The notes beneath the pieces are model-generated. The model was given only the letters and a program-made list of their open reading frames with translations, made no database searches and was not told the origin of the DNA. From Calocera cornea HHB12733 (lineage: Eukaryota > Basidiomycota > Dacrymycetes > Dacrymycetales > Dacrymycetaceae): DNA of 18,619 nucleotides. Made by a program: the position numbers and the translations under genes. The stretch is taken from assembly GCA_001632435.1 (NCBI GenBank), contig KV424190.1:1-18619 (forward strand), read 5' to 3'. Shown here piece by piece: positions 1 to 9,392 of this stretch. The stretch's first letter is position 1; each line of letters begins with the position of its first letter.

Positions 1-160
1 ACAAGAGTAGAGTTAGGCACGTAGCAATATCGTAAGAATGCATCGATTGTCCACAGCCGAGTTCCGAATCCGCCGCCCCCTCTCTCTCATCAAGAAGAAC
101 TTATCAACCACAACAGTTCGTCGTACCGCATACTCGCCGACTGTGGCAAGCCTCGTGTCT
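1..160. other. Left edge of window, no gene recognised
   Basis: I see no splice-supported gene here. The open frames that cross this stretch run on into array A1, whose composition lacks stop codons, so they are not good evidence of coding. It could be the promoter or 5' end of a gene lying to the left. Confidence 0.4.
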
Positions 161-352
161 CGGTCGAGACTCGTCGAGATTCGGCCAGTGTGGTCGAGAG
201 TCGTGCGAGTCTCGAACGAGTCTCGAACGAGTTCGAACGAGTTCGAACGAGTCTCGAACGAGTTCGAACGAGTTCGAACAAGATCGAACGAATCTCGAAC
301 GAGTGTCGACGAGATTCGTTCGAGACTCGTTCGATCTCGTTCGAGACTCGTC
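161..352. repeat. Tandem array A1 (10/11-bp units, with internal strand switch)
   Basis: Degenerate tandem units with the core CTCGAACGAG run from about 205 to 303. Around 305-312 (GTGTCGACGAGA) the orientation flips, and units with the complementary core CTCGTTCGAG follow to 352. The array is therefore partly an inverted repeat. It lies upstream of the helicase gene. Looser units (GTCGAGACTCGTCGAGATTCGG) form its left edge. Spacings are 10 bp for the GTTCGAAC type and 11 bp for the TCTCGAACGAG type. Confidence 0.9.
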
Positions 353-788
353 AACCCTGCCAATCTGCGAGTGTACCGGCAATTGCTCGCCATGCTCCCC
401 GGCGTCGTTATACTGGGTCTTGTGTTTGCCCGTTCTCGAAGGGTTCGGTCAGGACCTCCGTGGGCCCGTCTCTTCGCCGTGTCACATGTCCGAACTGGCA
501 ATTGCTCCTGCTAAAGCCACCGGGCTTCGCGAGAGGATGCACCCTGCTCCTGCACCTCCTCGACGTCTCACTGTACTCGTCACACCTTGACCTCGTTCTA
601 CACTCTCTTTGCCTTTCCAGGCAGCGTCCTCTCGAAATGGCTCTCTCTGGTCCTCCTGTCTGCGCCGGCATCACCTCTCTTCACCGCTATCACACACCTC
701 CCCACCGTGTCGCCAGTACTTGCCCGACCATATAACCGTGAGTACCCCAGAGCACATCGTCCTCCCGCAACCCACTGAATCCAAAGAA
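353..788. other. Helicase 5' region, no separate gene seen
   Basis: This stretch lies between array A1 and the first likely ATG of the helicase. It is pyrimidine-rich, with a splice-acceptor-like CCTTTCCAG ending at 620 and a GTGAGT donor-like site at 738-743. A 5'-UTR intron is therefore possible but not provable. The helicase frame stays open upstream of 789 as far as 609, without a convincing in-frame ATG. Confidence 0.4.
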
Positions 789-3700
789 ATGCCCCAGTTA
801 TCCTGCAACGTCTGCGAGGCCAAATTTGCCGCCAAATCCGAGCTGGACGGCCATCGGGCGCGGGAGCACCAGACGCACCTCAAGCTCGTCCTCCCCGACG
901 GCAACCCTTACTATGTCCCGCGCCTCAATGGACGATTCACCTGTCCCGTCAGCACCTGCAGCCACAACGTTGGCGATCCCGCAGTCCTGCACAGGCACTG
1001 GCGGAAAGACCATCAAGATACGATCTTTATCTGCGACCCCGCCCGGCTGCGCAGTAGCAAGGACTCCGACGAACCCTGCCCTTACCCGCCTCGCGCCTCA
1101 TCCCCTTTGACAGGGCGCACGTTGCAGCCCTCTTCCGAGGCAAACGGCAGGGCGGTCGAGCCGGGCGAGGGTGAGGAGGTGTGGGATGATGGTGAGGACG
1201 CGCAAGGGGCTGGGGATGAGGCGGAGCAAGAAGACGACGACGACGAGGAACACGAACACGAACACGACGACGACGACGAGGACGACGAGGACGACGACTC
1301 CTCGGACGATGATAAACCGCGCGCCCAGCCTGGTGAGCTAGCAGCGCTCTCCCATGCCTTCCCTGGCTCATCGCTCTCAGCTACCAGCGTGCCCCTGTCC
1401 TACCCGGCCTGGTCCACCCAGCTCGCCCAAGCAGGCACGTACACCGACCCCGTGCAGACGACCCTGGTCGACGACGACGTCCTCAAACAGCACGGTCTCT
1501 GTCTCGTCCTCCCCTTCCGGCTCATTGTCTGCACCCGCTGCAACTGCGGCGTGCCCGCACAGCTGCTCGTCGGCCACTGCAAGTCGTCCGCGCACCGCAA
1601 GGGCAGCACAGGCCATCTCGACGTCGCAGCCCTCCAGGCCCTTCTCACCTCGGAGCTCGAGCCCGCCAGCGCCGACACTGCCATCCCCCCGCTCGTCTAC
1701 ACGGCTGTGGACGTGCTGCCCAACCCCATACTGGGCTATCGCTGCAAGCAGCATGCCAGCGACTCACCCGACTGCCAGCGCCCGTACGCGTCCAAGACCT
1801 CCTTGCGTCTGCACCTGGACGAGCACCATCCCCGCACCGCCGGGCAGCACACCAGGGTCGCGCGCAATTCGGACAGAGCCTGGGTGCAGGCCTTTTTCTC
1901 CTTTAAGCGCTTTGTCGCCGGTCGCCCCTTCCTCGTCCAGCGTGCGCCGCTCGGCGCTACGAAAGCGGACAGTATCCCAGGCCTGCCCGCCTGTTTGGCC
2001 GAGGCCCGCAAGCTCGATGCGGAGCGCACACAGTTCACCGGCAACACGGTCGAGATGCGGGCCATAACCCATTTCCTCCAGCGCCGGCCCTGGAACAAGG
2101 TCATCGAGGGCCTTAGTCCCGTCGCCGTCGCAAGACTGGACGAGCGCGCGCTTGAACCAGGCGAGGAACCCCTCGCCGCGCTCGAAGTCGTCTGTAACCA
2201 GTACATGCAGACCCTCCACCGCACCACCATCCCCAGCCTAGACGAGGACAGCGTTCGCCGCCGGCTCGTCATCCCTTCTGGCCCGCTCACCCTCGGCGTC
2301 CATCACGGCGCCTACGTGAGAGAAGAGTCGACCACCCAGCTCGCACGCACGCTGCGGCATCTCCTCCTCACCGTCGCCCGTCTCCGAGGTCCCAGGGCAG
2401 AGGACTACCCCGCCTTTGACCTGTGCCTGTCCGCGCGGCAGGAGGTCGCGGCACAGGCCCTGCTCGACAAGCTCTTCCGGGCCCAACCCTGCACCCCAGA
2501 GCTCCATGGGTTCCTCCTCGCCCTCGTCACGGGCAGAAAAACGCAATCCGTCCCCGCCTGGTCCGCGCTTGAGCGCCTCCTCATCGTTGCCTGCTTGGGA
2601 GACAAGGGCGTCTTCAAGTCTGTGGCAACCATGAGTCCGATCGTCACCCGCTACCGCCACCTCCTGCGCGATGTACTATGCCAGGAGATTTGGAACCGGG
2701 CGGGCCGCAGCTACGCCAAGCAGCTCGAGGTCGTCACCGAGTTTGCGCCTTTCTACACCGAATGCCACGACTATCCGTACGACGCGATATCGATCGTCTC
2801 GACCATCATTGCCTCGGTCGTACACAACAAGCCGTCCCTGCCCGACACGATCTGGGACCACAAACAAGAGCACGTAATCTATCGCGGCCTCCCCATCAAT
2901 GTGCAGCGCTTCCGCACCGGCGCCGCCGCCATCGTCGCCCAGGCTGAGGAGACAATGTTCTCCCAGGTATGCCACGGCCTCGAATTCGCAGAGCTCGATG
3001 CCTACATCGATAGCATCCTCGACGGGCACAAGCGCGTCTTTGACTCGGTTGCCGCCCAGGAGGGCGGTTACTCCTTTTTCACCGACCCGAGGAACTCGGA
3101 GATGCAGCAGTTTGCCGACGCCCACCTCCTCATGTCCTCCTTCCTCGCCCACGACGCCCACGCCCCGGGAGCCAGGCCGATCTGCACCGACCGCAGCCAG
3201 GCGGAATACCCGCTCTCTGCGCATCTGGCGAGGAACTGGTTGGAACTGCTGCACGGTTGCAAGCGCGAGATCCTCACCGCCATGCACATCACCGGCGGCG
3301 GGGTCTGCAGAGGCACCGAGGCGATCAACTTTCGCCTCACCAACGATCTCTTGGGGGCGCGCACCCTGGCGTTCCTCGACGGACGAATGGTCTTTATGCG
3401 AGACTATCACAAGCTGAGCTGGAGCAACACGCCGAGCAAAGTCAGCCTCCGCTGGTTCCCGCGACGCGTCTCCCGCCTTCTCCTCTACTATCTCTTGCTC
3501 ATCCATCCAGCAGAGAAGTACTTTGCGGCAAAGTTCTTATCGGAGAAGGCTGCCAACCTTGCCAGCAATTACTTTACCGCTCATAACGAAGACCTCATAA
3601 CCTCGGCCAAGCTGAGCTCCACGCTCGCACAGCTCACGGAGAAGCACATGGGCGTCTGCCTCGGCCTCCGCGCCTATCGTCACATTGTTCAAGCGATCTA

Positions 3701-5858
3701 CCCCCTCGCCACGGGCTACCTGCTCGATGACACCGAGGACATCGAGCACGACAGCGCGCTCGACATGCAGTCTGGGCACACGGCCCAGACGGCGCGGCTC
3801 AGATACGACCGCAATCTCGAGGTCTACGCGCACTCGTCAGCCGCTCAGCTGAGCGAGATGAGGACGGGGAGCCTCATCTGGCACCACTTTATCCACCTCG
3901 GACCGCCCGTGAGCACGGGCAGCGTCTGGGGCGCGCGTGCGCCCGCCCTCACCCAACAGACATCAGCAGAGGTCTCCAGACCGCTGCTAACTCCGCGAGA
4001 CATACTCTGCCGCATGTTTGACGACCCGAACGCCGCCTTCCGATCGCCCGAGCAGGAAGAGCTTTGCTCGCTCCTTTCGCAGAGGGATAAGCACCTCCTC
4101 GTCGTGCTCCCCACTGCCGCGGGCAAGACCGCCTGCGCGGCCTATGCTTGGTGGAGCAACCCCGGGGCGATCGTCGTCTTTATCGCCCCGCTCATTGCCC
4201 TCCGCGACCAAACGCGAGCCCGGATCCAGGCCATGAAGGTTCCCCTGCACACGTGGAAGGCTGGCACGACCTTCTCCCCCGGATTCCTGGTGCTCAGCGT
4301 GGAGGAGGCGAGCAGCGCGGCGTTCCGCCAATGGCTCATGCCAAACGCAGAGAGCGGGCGCGTTTCGCACCTGATCTTTGACGAGGCGCACCAGCTGCTC
4401 ACCGGCGCCTCCTACCGCGGCTCGCTGAACCAGTTCTCCCGCCTCTCCGCCGCCGCGCTCCAGCTCGTGCTCCTGACCGCGACCCTTCCGCCAGCGCACG
4501 AGGCAGCCCTGCTGGGCAGGCTGAACTTGCCCGCCGACAGTGTGCACGTCCTCCGCGCTCCCTGCACCACCCGCACACAGCTCCGGCTGGATTTCATCCG
4601 GACACCAACGTCGCAAGACGCCCGACAGCGCGTGATCGAGTATGTCCAGAACCACGAGCCTGGGGTTGGATTCCGTGGAATGGTCATCACGCGTACGACT
4701 GAGCAGGCGCAAGAGGTCGCCCGCGAGCTCCAGGCGAACCTCTACTACGGGGACATGTCCACCGCGGAGCGCGTGCCTGTGCAGGAGCGCTGGATGAGCG
4801 GCCAGACAAGCCCCTGGATCGTAGGAACGACGGCGGTCGCCGAGGGAGTTGACCACCCTCAAGTTCGCTACGTCCTATTCCTGGAGCTCCCGCACGGACT
4901 CACGTCGTACGTGCAAGGAGCGGGCCGCGGTGGGCGACGCATCCCTCTCTGCGACGTCGTTCTCTTTTACTCGTCCGTCCCTGCCCAGAACGAAGACCAG
5001 GAGGACTACGCCGGCAAGAAACCGCTGAACCTCCTGATCGGGGCCACCGGTTGCCGACAGGCGGTCCTGTCGCAGCACTTTGACGGCCAGATTGCCACGT
5101 GCGAGACGATGGGCGTCCCGGTGGACAACCGCTGCGACCGCTGCCGGCAGAGCGAGCGGACGCTCAGCAAGCGCCGGGCGCTCACACCGCCGCCAGCTCC
5201 GCCGCCTCCTCTGAAACGTCCCGCCGTGGGCACGAGCATCTCTGCGGCCGCTCTCCTGCAGCAGGCAGCGATTGCTGAACAGAAGAGCCAGCTGCAGGAC
5301 CTCGAGCAGCTCCTCCACCGTCTGCGCCCGGCAGGTCAGCCGGGCATGCGCTGCTGCCTCTGCCAGTACGCTGTCGCAGAGGCGCACTGGCTGCGCGCCG
5401 CCCAGTCGGACGCCCCCCCCCTATCCCCCAACGAAACGAACCACAACTATCCCTTTCGATGTGCCTTGCACGGGCTGATCGTGTACGGTGCGGCTCTCGA
5501 GGACGGAGAGCAATACAAGCGGTTTGTCCAGCTGGACGCGTCTCGCCTGCCCAAGGACACGGTTTGTTACAACTGTGCCTGGCCTCGAAACGGCGGCGGT
5601 CACGTAAACCCATGCAACAGCAGGTCCTCCACCTTCCCGGACACGATCAAGATGCTCGCATGGGTGGTGCACCGCCGGCAGCACATGCTTACAGCCGTTC
5701 TTCAGCGCCTCGGCCATTCGACGCAGCGCATCGAGCAACTCGCCCGTGATAGGGAGTCGTTCAGGCAGTACCTCAACTTGGCGCATCCCTCCTTGGGCTC
5801 AAACTGGCTGGACGTTTTCCGGGCCCTCGCGGAGGAGCTGGGTTGGTTGAACGCATAG
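789..5858 (+). CDS. RecQ-like superfamily 2 helicase with N-terminal C2H2 and OrsD-type zinc fingers
   Basis: This is one 1689-residue uninterrupted frame; I chose the ATG just before the first zinc finger. Residues about 6-27 form a C2H2 finger (C-x2-C-x12-H-x4-H), and a second (C-x4-C-x12-H-x4-H) follows near 52. An acidic Asp/Glu/His tract spans roughly 130-175. Two C2H2-like fingers near 240-265 and 315-347, ending in HLDEHHP, resemble the OrsD/DUF3505 domain of fungal helicase-like proteins. The motor has Walker A PTAAGKT (1108-1114), DEAH (1198-1201), LTATLPP, a motif V-like AEGVDHP and motif VI QGAGRGGRR (1376-1384). A four-Cys RecQ-type zinc site follows (C1422, C1438, CDRC 1449-1452), and then more Cys pairs (CCLC, CYNC). 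The family is known for 3'-5' DNA unwinding and includes the subtelomeric TLH helicases of fungi; the exact role here is unknown. It has no intron, unlike most of its neighbours. Confidence 0.9.
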   Translation: MPQLSCNVCEAKFAAKSELDGHRAREHQTHLKLVLPDGNPYYVPRLNGRFTCPVSTCSHNVGDPAVLHRHWRKDHQDTIFICDPARLRSSKDSDEPCPYPPRASSPLTGRTLQPSSEANGRAVEPGEGEEVWDDGEDAQGAGDEAEQEDDDDEEHEHEHDDDDEDDEDDDSSDDDKPRAQPGELAALSHAFPGSSLSATSVPLSYPAWSTQLAQAGTYTDPVQTTLVDDDVLKQHGLCLVLPFRLIVCTRCNCGVPAQLLVGHCKSSAHRKGSTGHLDVAALQALLTSELEPASADTAIPPLVYTAVDVLPNPILGYRCKQHASDSPDCQRPYASKTSLRLHLDEHHPRTAGQHTRVARNSDRAWVQAFFSFKRFVAGRPFLVQRAPLGATKADSIPGLPACLAEARKLDAERTQFTGNTVEMRAITHFLQRRPWNKVIEGLSPVAVARLDERALEPGEEPLAALEVVCNQYMQTLHRTTIPSLDEDSVRRRLVIPSGPLTLGVHHGAYVREESTTQLARTLRHLLLTVARLRGPRAEDYPAFDLCLSARQEVAAQALLDKLFRAQPCTPELHGFLLALVTGRKTQSVPAWSALERLLIVACLGDKGVFKSVATMSPIVTRYRHLLRDVLCQEIWNRAGRSYAKQLEVVTEFAPFYTECHDYPYDAISIVSTIIASVVHNKPSLPDTIWDHKQEHVIYRGLPINVQRFRTGAAAIVAQAEETMFSQVCHGLEFAELDAYIDSILDGHKRVFDSVAAQEGGYSFFTDPRNSEMQQFADAHLLMSSFLAHDAHAPGARPICTDRSQAEYPLSAHLARNWLELLHGCKREILTAMHITGGGVCRGTEAINFRLTNDLLGARTLAFLDGRMVFMRDYHKLSWSNTPSKVSLRWFPRRVSRLLLYYLLLIHPAEKYFAAKFLSEKAANLASNYFTAHNEDLITSAKLSSTLAQLTEKHMGVCLGLRAYRHIVQAIYPLATGYLLDDTEDIEHDSALDMQSGHTAQTARLRYDRNLEVYAHSSAAQLSEMRTGSLIWHHFIHLGPPVSTGSVWGARAPALTQQTSAEVSRPLLTPRDILCRMFDDPNAAFRSPEQEELCSLLSQRDKHLLVVLPTAAGKTACAAYAWWSNPGAIVVFIAPLIALRDQTRARIQAMKVPLHTWKAGTTFSPGFLVLSVEEASSAAFRQWLMPNAESGRVSHLIFDEAHQLLTGASYRGSLNQFSRLSAAALQLVLLTATLPPAHEAALLGRLNLPADSVHVLRAPCTTRTQLRLDFIRTPTSQDARQRVIEYVQNHEPGVGFRGMVITRTTEQAQEVARELQANLYYGDMSTAERVPVQERWMSGQTSPWIVGTTAVAEGVDHPQVRYVLFLELPHGLTSYVQGAGRGGRRIPLCDVVLFYSSVPAQNEDQEDYAGKKPLNLLIGATGCRQAVLSQHFDGQIATCETMGVPVDNRCDRCRQSERTLSKRRALTPPPAPPPPLKRPAVGTSISAAALLQQAAIAEQKSQLQDLEQLLHRLRPAGQPGMRCCLCQYAVAEAHWLRAAQSDAPPLSPNETNHNYPFRCALHGLIVYGAALEDGEQYKRFVQLDASRLPKDTVCYNCAWPRNGGGHVNPCNSRSSTFPDTIKMLAWVVHRRQHMLTAVLQRLGHSTQRIEQLARDRESFRQYLNLAHPSLGSNWLDVFRALAEELGWLNA
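1223..1309 (+). repeat. GAC/GAG/CAC low-complexity coding tract
   Basis: A trinucleotide-like run of GAC, GAG and GAACAC inside the helicase gene encodes the acidic and His-rich linker between the C2H2 fingers and the OrsD-like region. It is likely a disordered spacer and could vary in length between strains. Confidence 0.8.
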
Positions 5859-5894
5859 CACAAAGGTAGACTACATTGTAATACATAGCAATCT
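5859..5894 (+). other. Helicase 3' flank
   Basis: This short AT-richer stretch follows the TAG stop and contains TAATACATAG. It is probably 3' UTR and ends where the type I repeat module begins. Confidence 0.4.
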
Positions 5895-6301
5895 CAATGG
5901 ACCGTGCAACACTTCAACGTCTGCAGCAGTCTGCAAGAGTCGTCGAGTCTCGTCGAGAGTCGTCAACACTCGTTCGAGACTCGTTCGAGAGTCGTCGAGA
6001 CTCGTTCGAGATTCGACGAGACTCGTTCGAGATTCGACGAGACTAGTTCGAGACTCGTTCGATCTCGTTCGAGATTCGTTCGATCTCGTTCGAGATTCGT
6101 TCGAACTCGTTCGAACTCGTTCGAGAATCGTTCGAGACTCGTTCGAGACTCGTTCGAGATTCGTTCGAGATTCGTTCGAGATTCGTTCGAGGGCGCGTCA
6201 ACGATGTGCTTTGCCCCCGCTGGGCGCGTCTCTGACAGTCTTGCGGCACCCGGTCGAGTTGCCTTGTCTTCTCCTCCCACCATGTCTGGCCCGGTGGACA
6301 G
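5895..6301 (+). repeat. Type I module, copy 1 (left flank, array A2, right flank)
   Basis: The left flank, CAATGGACCGTGCAACACTT and onward to CTGCAG, and the right flank, from CGCGTCAACGATGTGCTTTG to the start-codon context CCACCATGTCTGGCCCG, match 9048-9412 with only scattered mismatches. The two copies share the array between these flanks, including the unusual stretch CGACGAGACTAGTTCGAGAC. Copy 1 breaks off 20 bases after its ATG (6282). Copy 2 continues into the SNF2 gene. Confidence 0.9.
5936..6191. repeat. Tandem array A2
   Basis: About two dozen units are of 11 bp (CGAGACTCGTT, CGAGATTCGTT) mixed with 10 bp (CGATCTCGTT, CGAACTCGTT); the left edge is degenerate, with GTCGTCGAG spacing. 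This is the longest array of the six. It lies between the helicase stop and the kinase start, inside a type I module. Confidence 0.95.
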
Positions 6302-6320
6302 ATTCCCATTATATTGCTAA
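6192..6320 (+). pseudogene. Duplicated promoter and first codons of the SNF2 gene
   Basis: This copy matches the region just upstream of the SNF2 start at 9393. It includes CGCGTCTCTGACAGTCTT, the CT-rich leader and the codons for Met-Ser-Gly-Pro. Similarity ends near 6301, and the frame stops after 12 residues (ATG 6282, TAA 6318-6320). It is either a truncated gene remnant or a borrowed promoter that now drives the kinase gene with a short upstream ORF. The sequence alone cannot decide. Confidence 0.65.
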
Positions 6321-6395
6321 TCTTTTGATTTCGGAGCGATACAAGGGTGCGTGAGTCTGCGAGGCTTATTACCCCTATTATCACAGGCTGTGCTG

Positions 6396-6401
6396 ACGCG
6401 T
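6396..6401. promoter_or_regulatory. ACGCGT (MCB-like) site upstream of the kinase gene
   Basis: This is a perfect ACGCGT, the core of the MluI cell-cycle box bound by MBF-type factors in ascomycete yeasts. It lies 111 bp before the chosen kinase start. Function here is inference; the motif is short and also occurs inside coding regions of this window. Confidence 0.25.
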
Positions 6402-6511
6402 GCCCTCACACGTGATGTAGTCATGCGTCGCCCCTTAAGCGTGCGGCACGCGCGCCAGCGCACAGGCACAAGCACGACACTCTGCAACGACCACTCTCTC
6501 CGACAAAAGCC

Positions 6512-8983
6512 ATGTCCACCTCCACGCCGAGACGGTCAGCCCGACCTGCCAACCCGCCGACCAGCCCTGCCGTCGTCCATCCAATGTCCAACGACGAACC
6601 TGGGGAGCGGCTCCCCGAGCGCCGTCGTCGCCTTCTCGACTCCACCCCAATTCATGTCGTCTCGTGGGCAGACTTCCAAGAGGTCCTCCCCGCCCGTCGT
6701 TATCCGGACATTGATCTGGTGAAGGCGCTTGAAGCTTCGCCTGCGAACGCCAACTACAAGCAATTGCCAGACGGTGCGGATTGGAGCTCCACGACCGACG
6801 AAAAGGCCGTCTTCGCCCATCTCGGTCCCGTGTGCGACGCCATCATCGCGGCTTGCACCGCAGCGGCCCGGAAACATGACCCAAAGGCGCAGGCGACCCT
6901 CAAGTTTGTCCTCCAACCCAATCTGGCGCCTCATGACGTGTCCAAGCCGGACAAGAGCCGACCGGATATTGCGGGCATGGACGCGGAGCCCCACCCGCCG
7001 GAGAACGATCCTCTTTTCGTCGAGGCCAAGCCGCTCAATGGGCGCCGCAGTCCCCCCTCGTATCGTTGGATCTTCATGTCAATCACGGGCGAGTGGAAGC
7101 TCTATTGGAAACCAGATTTGGATGGACGGCTCAATGACGAGGTGAGTATCCTCGCCCTCACCCATTGGCGCAGGTCCGTCTGACGCTGGTCCCATGCAGA
7201 ACACCCAGCAAGTCGTGTGGGGCCTCCTGCACCAGCTCTGGACGAGCCCGGACCGCCTCTATTCCTTCGCCATCACATGCGAAGGATTCCACGCCCGCGT
7301 CTGGCTGGCTCATCGGGAGGGGGTGCTGGTTTCGGACGTCATCCACATCCATGACGTGCGCTCCCCGCTCTGCCTCGCAAACCCCGCTCACGCTCTTGTA
7401 GAACAAGGCGGACTTCCTCCGCATCCTGGCCACGTTTGCCTTCGCGACCCGCGAAGATCTCGGCTGGGATGCGAACATGCAACGCCTCGGCAAGGGTGCG
7501 CTCCGCGACGCCGCCCTCACACTCGCGAAGGACTATTGGACAGAGTTCCCCGACGAGCAGGGACCGAAGCTGTGGCTGCCAATCAAGCTGGAGATTGCGA
7601 GGAAACAGTACGTGCTCGCCGCCCTGATCGCCGACGGACGCGCGCGGGCGATCTGCGGCAGCGGCTGCCGCGTATTCCTCGCATACGAGTTGCAAGGTTC
7701 AGACCTGTGCCCTTTGCGCCTCGCAATCAAGATTGTGTGGCGCAACGCCACGCGCGACTCCGAGGCCGCCACGTTCGCTCAGGTCAAAGAGGCAGTGTTG
7801 AGGCTCCCAGACGTCACCGGGGAAGTGTTCAACCAGCATTTCACCAACATCAGCGCGAGCCAGGACTTCGAGGGCATCAGCATCTCCAAGCGCGCCCTTC
7901 GCGGGGCAACGATCGGGAACTGCCACTTGATCACGCGGCGCCAACCCGCCCCCGGACCTGTCGAAATCGTAGGATCGCACCGCTATTCGTCCCCTGGCAA
8001 TTCCGAGGCCGTGGGGCCGCGCAAGCGCCCCAGGATTGAACCGGTCCCAGCGGTCTCGAGCGCGGATGGGCCGTACATGCTGACAGACCGTGTGTACTCT
8101 GCCCTCGTCATGGACTCCGTCGGACGCCCTCTGCACCATGTGCACAACCTGCACAAGGTGTTCAAGGTCCTCGCCCATGTCTCCAAAGGTATGCCCCTGA
8201 CCTCCTTGCGCGCCCGAACCTCGCTCATGTGTCTTCCTTTCCCAAGGCCAGGCTTTCCTCCACCGCGCAGGCAAAGCCCACCGCGACGGCTCCCCCGCAA
8301 ACATCCTAGTCGCGGAAGAAGACATCGGTCTCCTGATGGACTTTGAGTTTGCCAAGACTCTCTTCAGCGACGAAGGGACGCACGGAGAGCGTACGGTGAG
8401 CACCACTCTCGCCCCCGCCGCACCACACCCCTGACCTCGCTCTCCGCAGGGGACGCCGGACTTTATGCCGGTCGAAGCGTTCAAAGCACAGTTCTTATGG
8501 AGGCAATATGGGTATGGCGAGACGCCTACCCCGTTCCGTTGGCACTCGGGTCACGAGATTGAGTGGCATATGTGGATCATGGTCTGGATGCTCTACAAGC
8601 ACGTGGCCAAGGATGAGGCGGGGCGCACAGAGGTGCGCGCGCAGCGGACCGCAGGGCTCAACCGGATATTTGGTCCAGACACCGCCGAGGAACGCAAGAC
8701 CCTTCTCTACGAGCGCACCCCTCTCGCAGACCTCGGCCTCGACTTTGAGGCGAACACCACCTTCTTTACCGCCATGCGCCGCGTCGCCCAGCTGGCGCTC
8801 AAGATCGTGAACGCACACAAAGAAATGGCCAAAAAGGAACTCAACCAGGCGAACAACCTGGTGGTTTGGACGCCGGTGTTCGATGAGAGCCACCAGGCTT
8901 GCGAGTGGCTTGCGACTCTGTTCGCAGACGTGGAGACGGTGCCGCTGGTTCCCCCGCCGGCAGAGGGTGCGCAGGAGGCGTGA
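6512..8983 (+). CDS. FunK1-type fungal-specific protein kinase
   Basis: I propose five exons: 6512-7141, 7200-7355, 7402-8188, 8247-8395 and 8450-8983, giving 751 residues. The introns are 58, 46, 58 and 54 nt with GTGAGT, GTGCGC, GTATGC and GTGAGC donors, and all joins keep frame. The kinase core is split and divergent, as is usual in FunK1. LAIKIVW supplies the ATP lysine (K372). HRD (536-538) with N543 is the catalytic loop. DFE (556-558) replaces DFG. GTPDFMPVEAF corresponds to the activation-loop and APE segment. A basic GPRKRPRIEP in the insert before the C-lobe may be a nuclear signal. The predicted activity is Ser/Thr phosphorylation; substrates are unknown. An in-frame extension upstream of 6512 is open but has no in-frame ATG, so a further 5' exon is possible. 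Confidence 0.87.
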
Positions 8984-9086
8984 GGGTGGGTAGACAGACA
9001 TGCCTTAGACGGCAGACACACTTGTATCGCGTTTGTATGCTCAAATTCAATGGACCGTGCCACCCTTCAACGTCTGCAGAAGTCGG

Positions 9087-9289
9087 CGAGACTCGTCGAG
9101 ATTCGTTGCGACTGGTCGAGACTCGTTCGAGAGTCGTCGAGACTCGTTGGAGATTCGACGAGACTAGTTCGAGACTCGTTCGATCTCGTTCGAGATTCGT
9201 TCGATCTCGTTCGAGATTCGTTCGAACTCGTTCGAGATTCGTTCGAACTCGTTCGAGATTCGTTCGAGATTCGTTTGAGAGTCGACGCG
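9087..9289. repeat. Tandem array A3
   Basis: Mixed 10- and 11-bp units (CGAGATTCGTT, CGATCTCGTT, CGAACTCGTT) share their order over most of the left half with A2. The array lies between the kinase stop and the SNF2 start, about 100 bp from that ATG. Confidence 0.95.
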
Positions 9290-9334
9290 ACCAGAGTCTG
9301 TGGGCGCGTGAACGATGTGCTTTGGCTCCGCTGG

Positions 9335-9340
9335 ACGCGT
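9335..9340. promoter_or_regulatory. ACGCGT (MCB-like) site upstream of the SNF2 gene
   Basis: A perfect ACGCGT lies 53 bp before the SNF2 ATG, within the right flank of the type I module. The equivalent position in the other module copy reads GCGCGT, so the site is not conserved between copies. Confidence 0.25.
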
Positions 9341-9392
9341 CTCTGACAGTCTTTCGGCACCCGGACGAGTTGCCTTCTTCTGTCCTCCCACC

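Noticed and set aside
609..788. Start of the helicase at 609
   Set aside because: The frame there begins with TTG, not ATG; the first good ATG in a coding-like context is at 789, directly before the first zinc finger.
1027..1371. Arg/Pro-rich minus-strand frame opposite the helicase acidic tract
   Set aside because: It is the complement of the GAC/GAG tract and has no domain or splice support.
2676..3506. 276-codon minus-strand frame within the helicase gene
   Set aside because: It lies antisense to a strongly supported coding frame, has shadow-type composition and shows no recognisable motif.
5904..6320. Long open frames through the arrays rich in Arg, Ser, Phe, Val, Asp and Glu, on both strands
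   Set aside because: The 10/11-bp units lack stop triplets in most frames, so any array gives open frames in several frames and on both strands at once. Mixed 10- and 11-bp lengths shift frame between units, which argues against selection for a protein.
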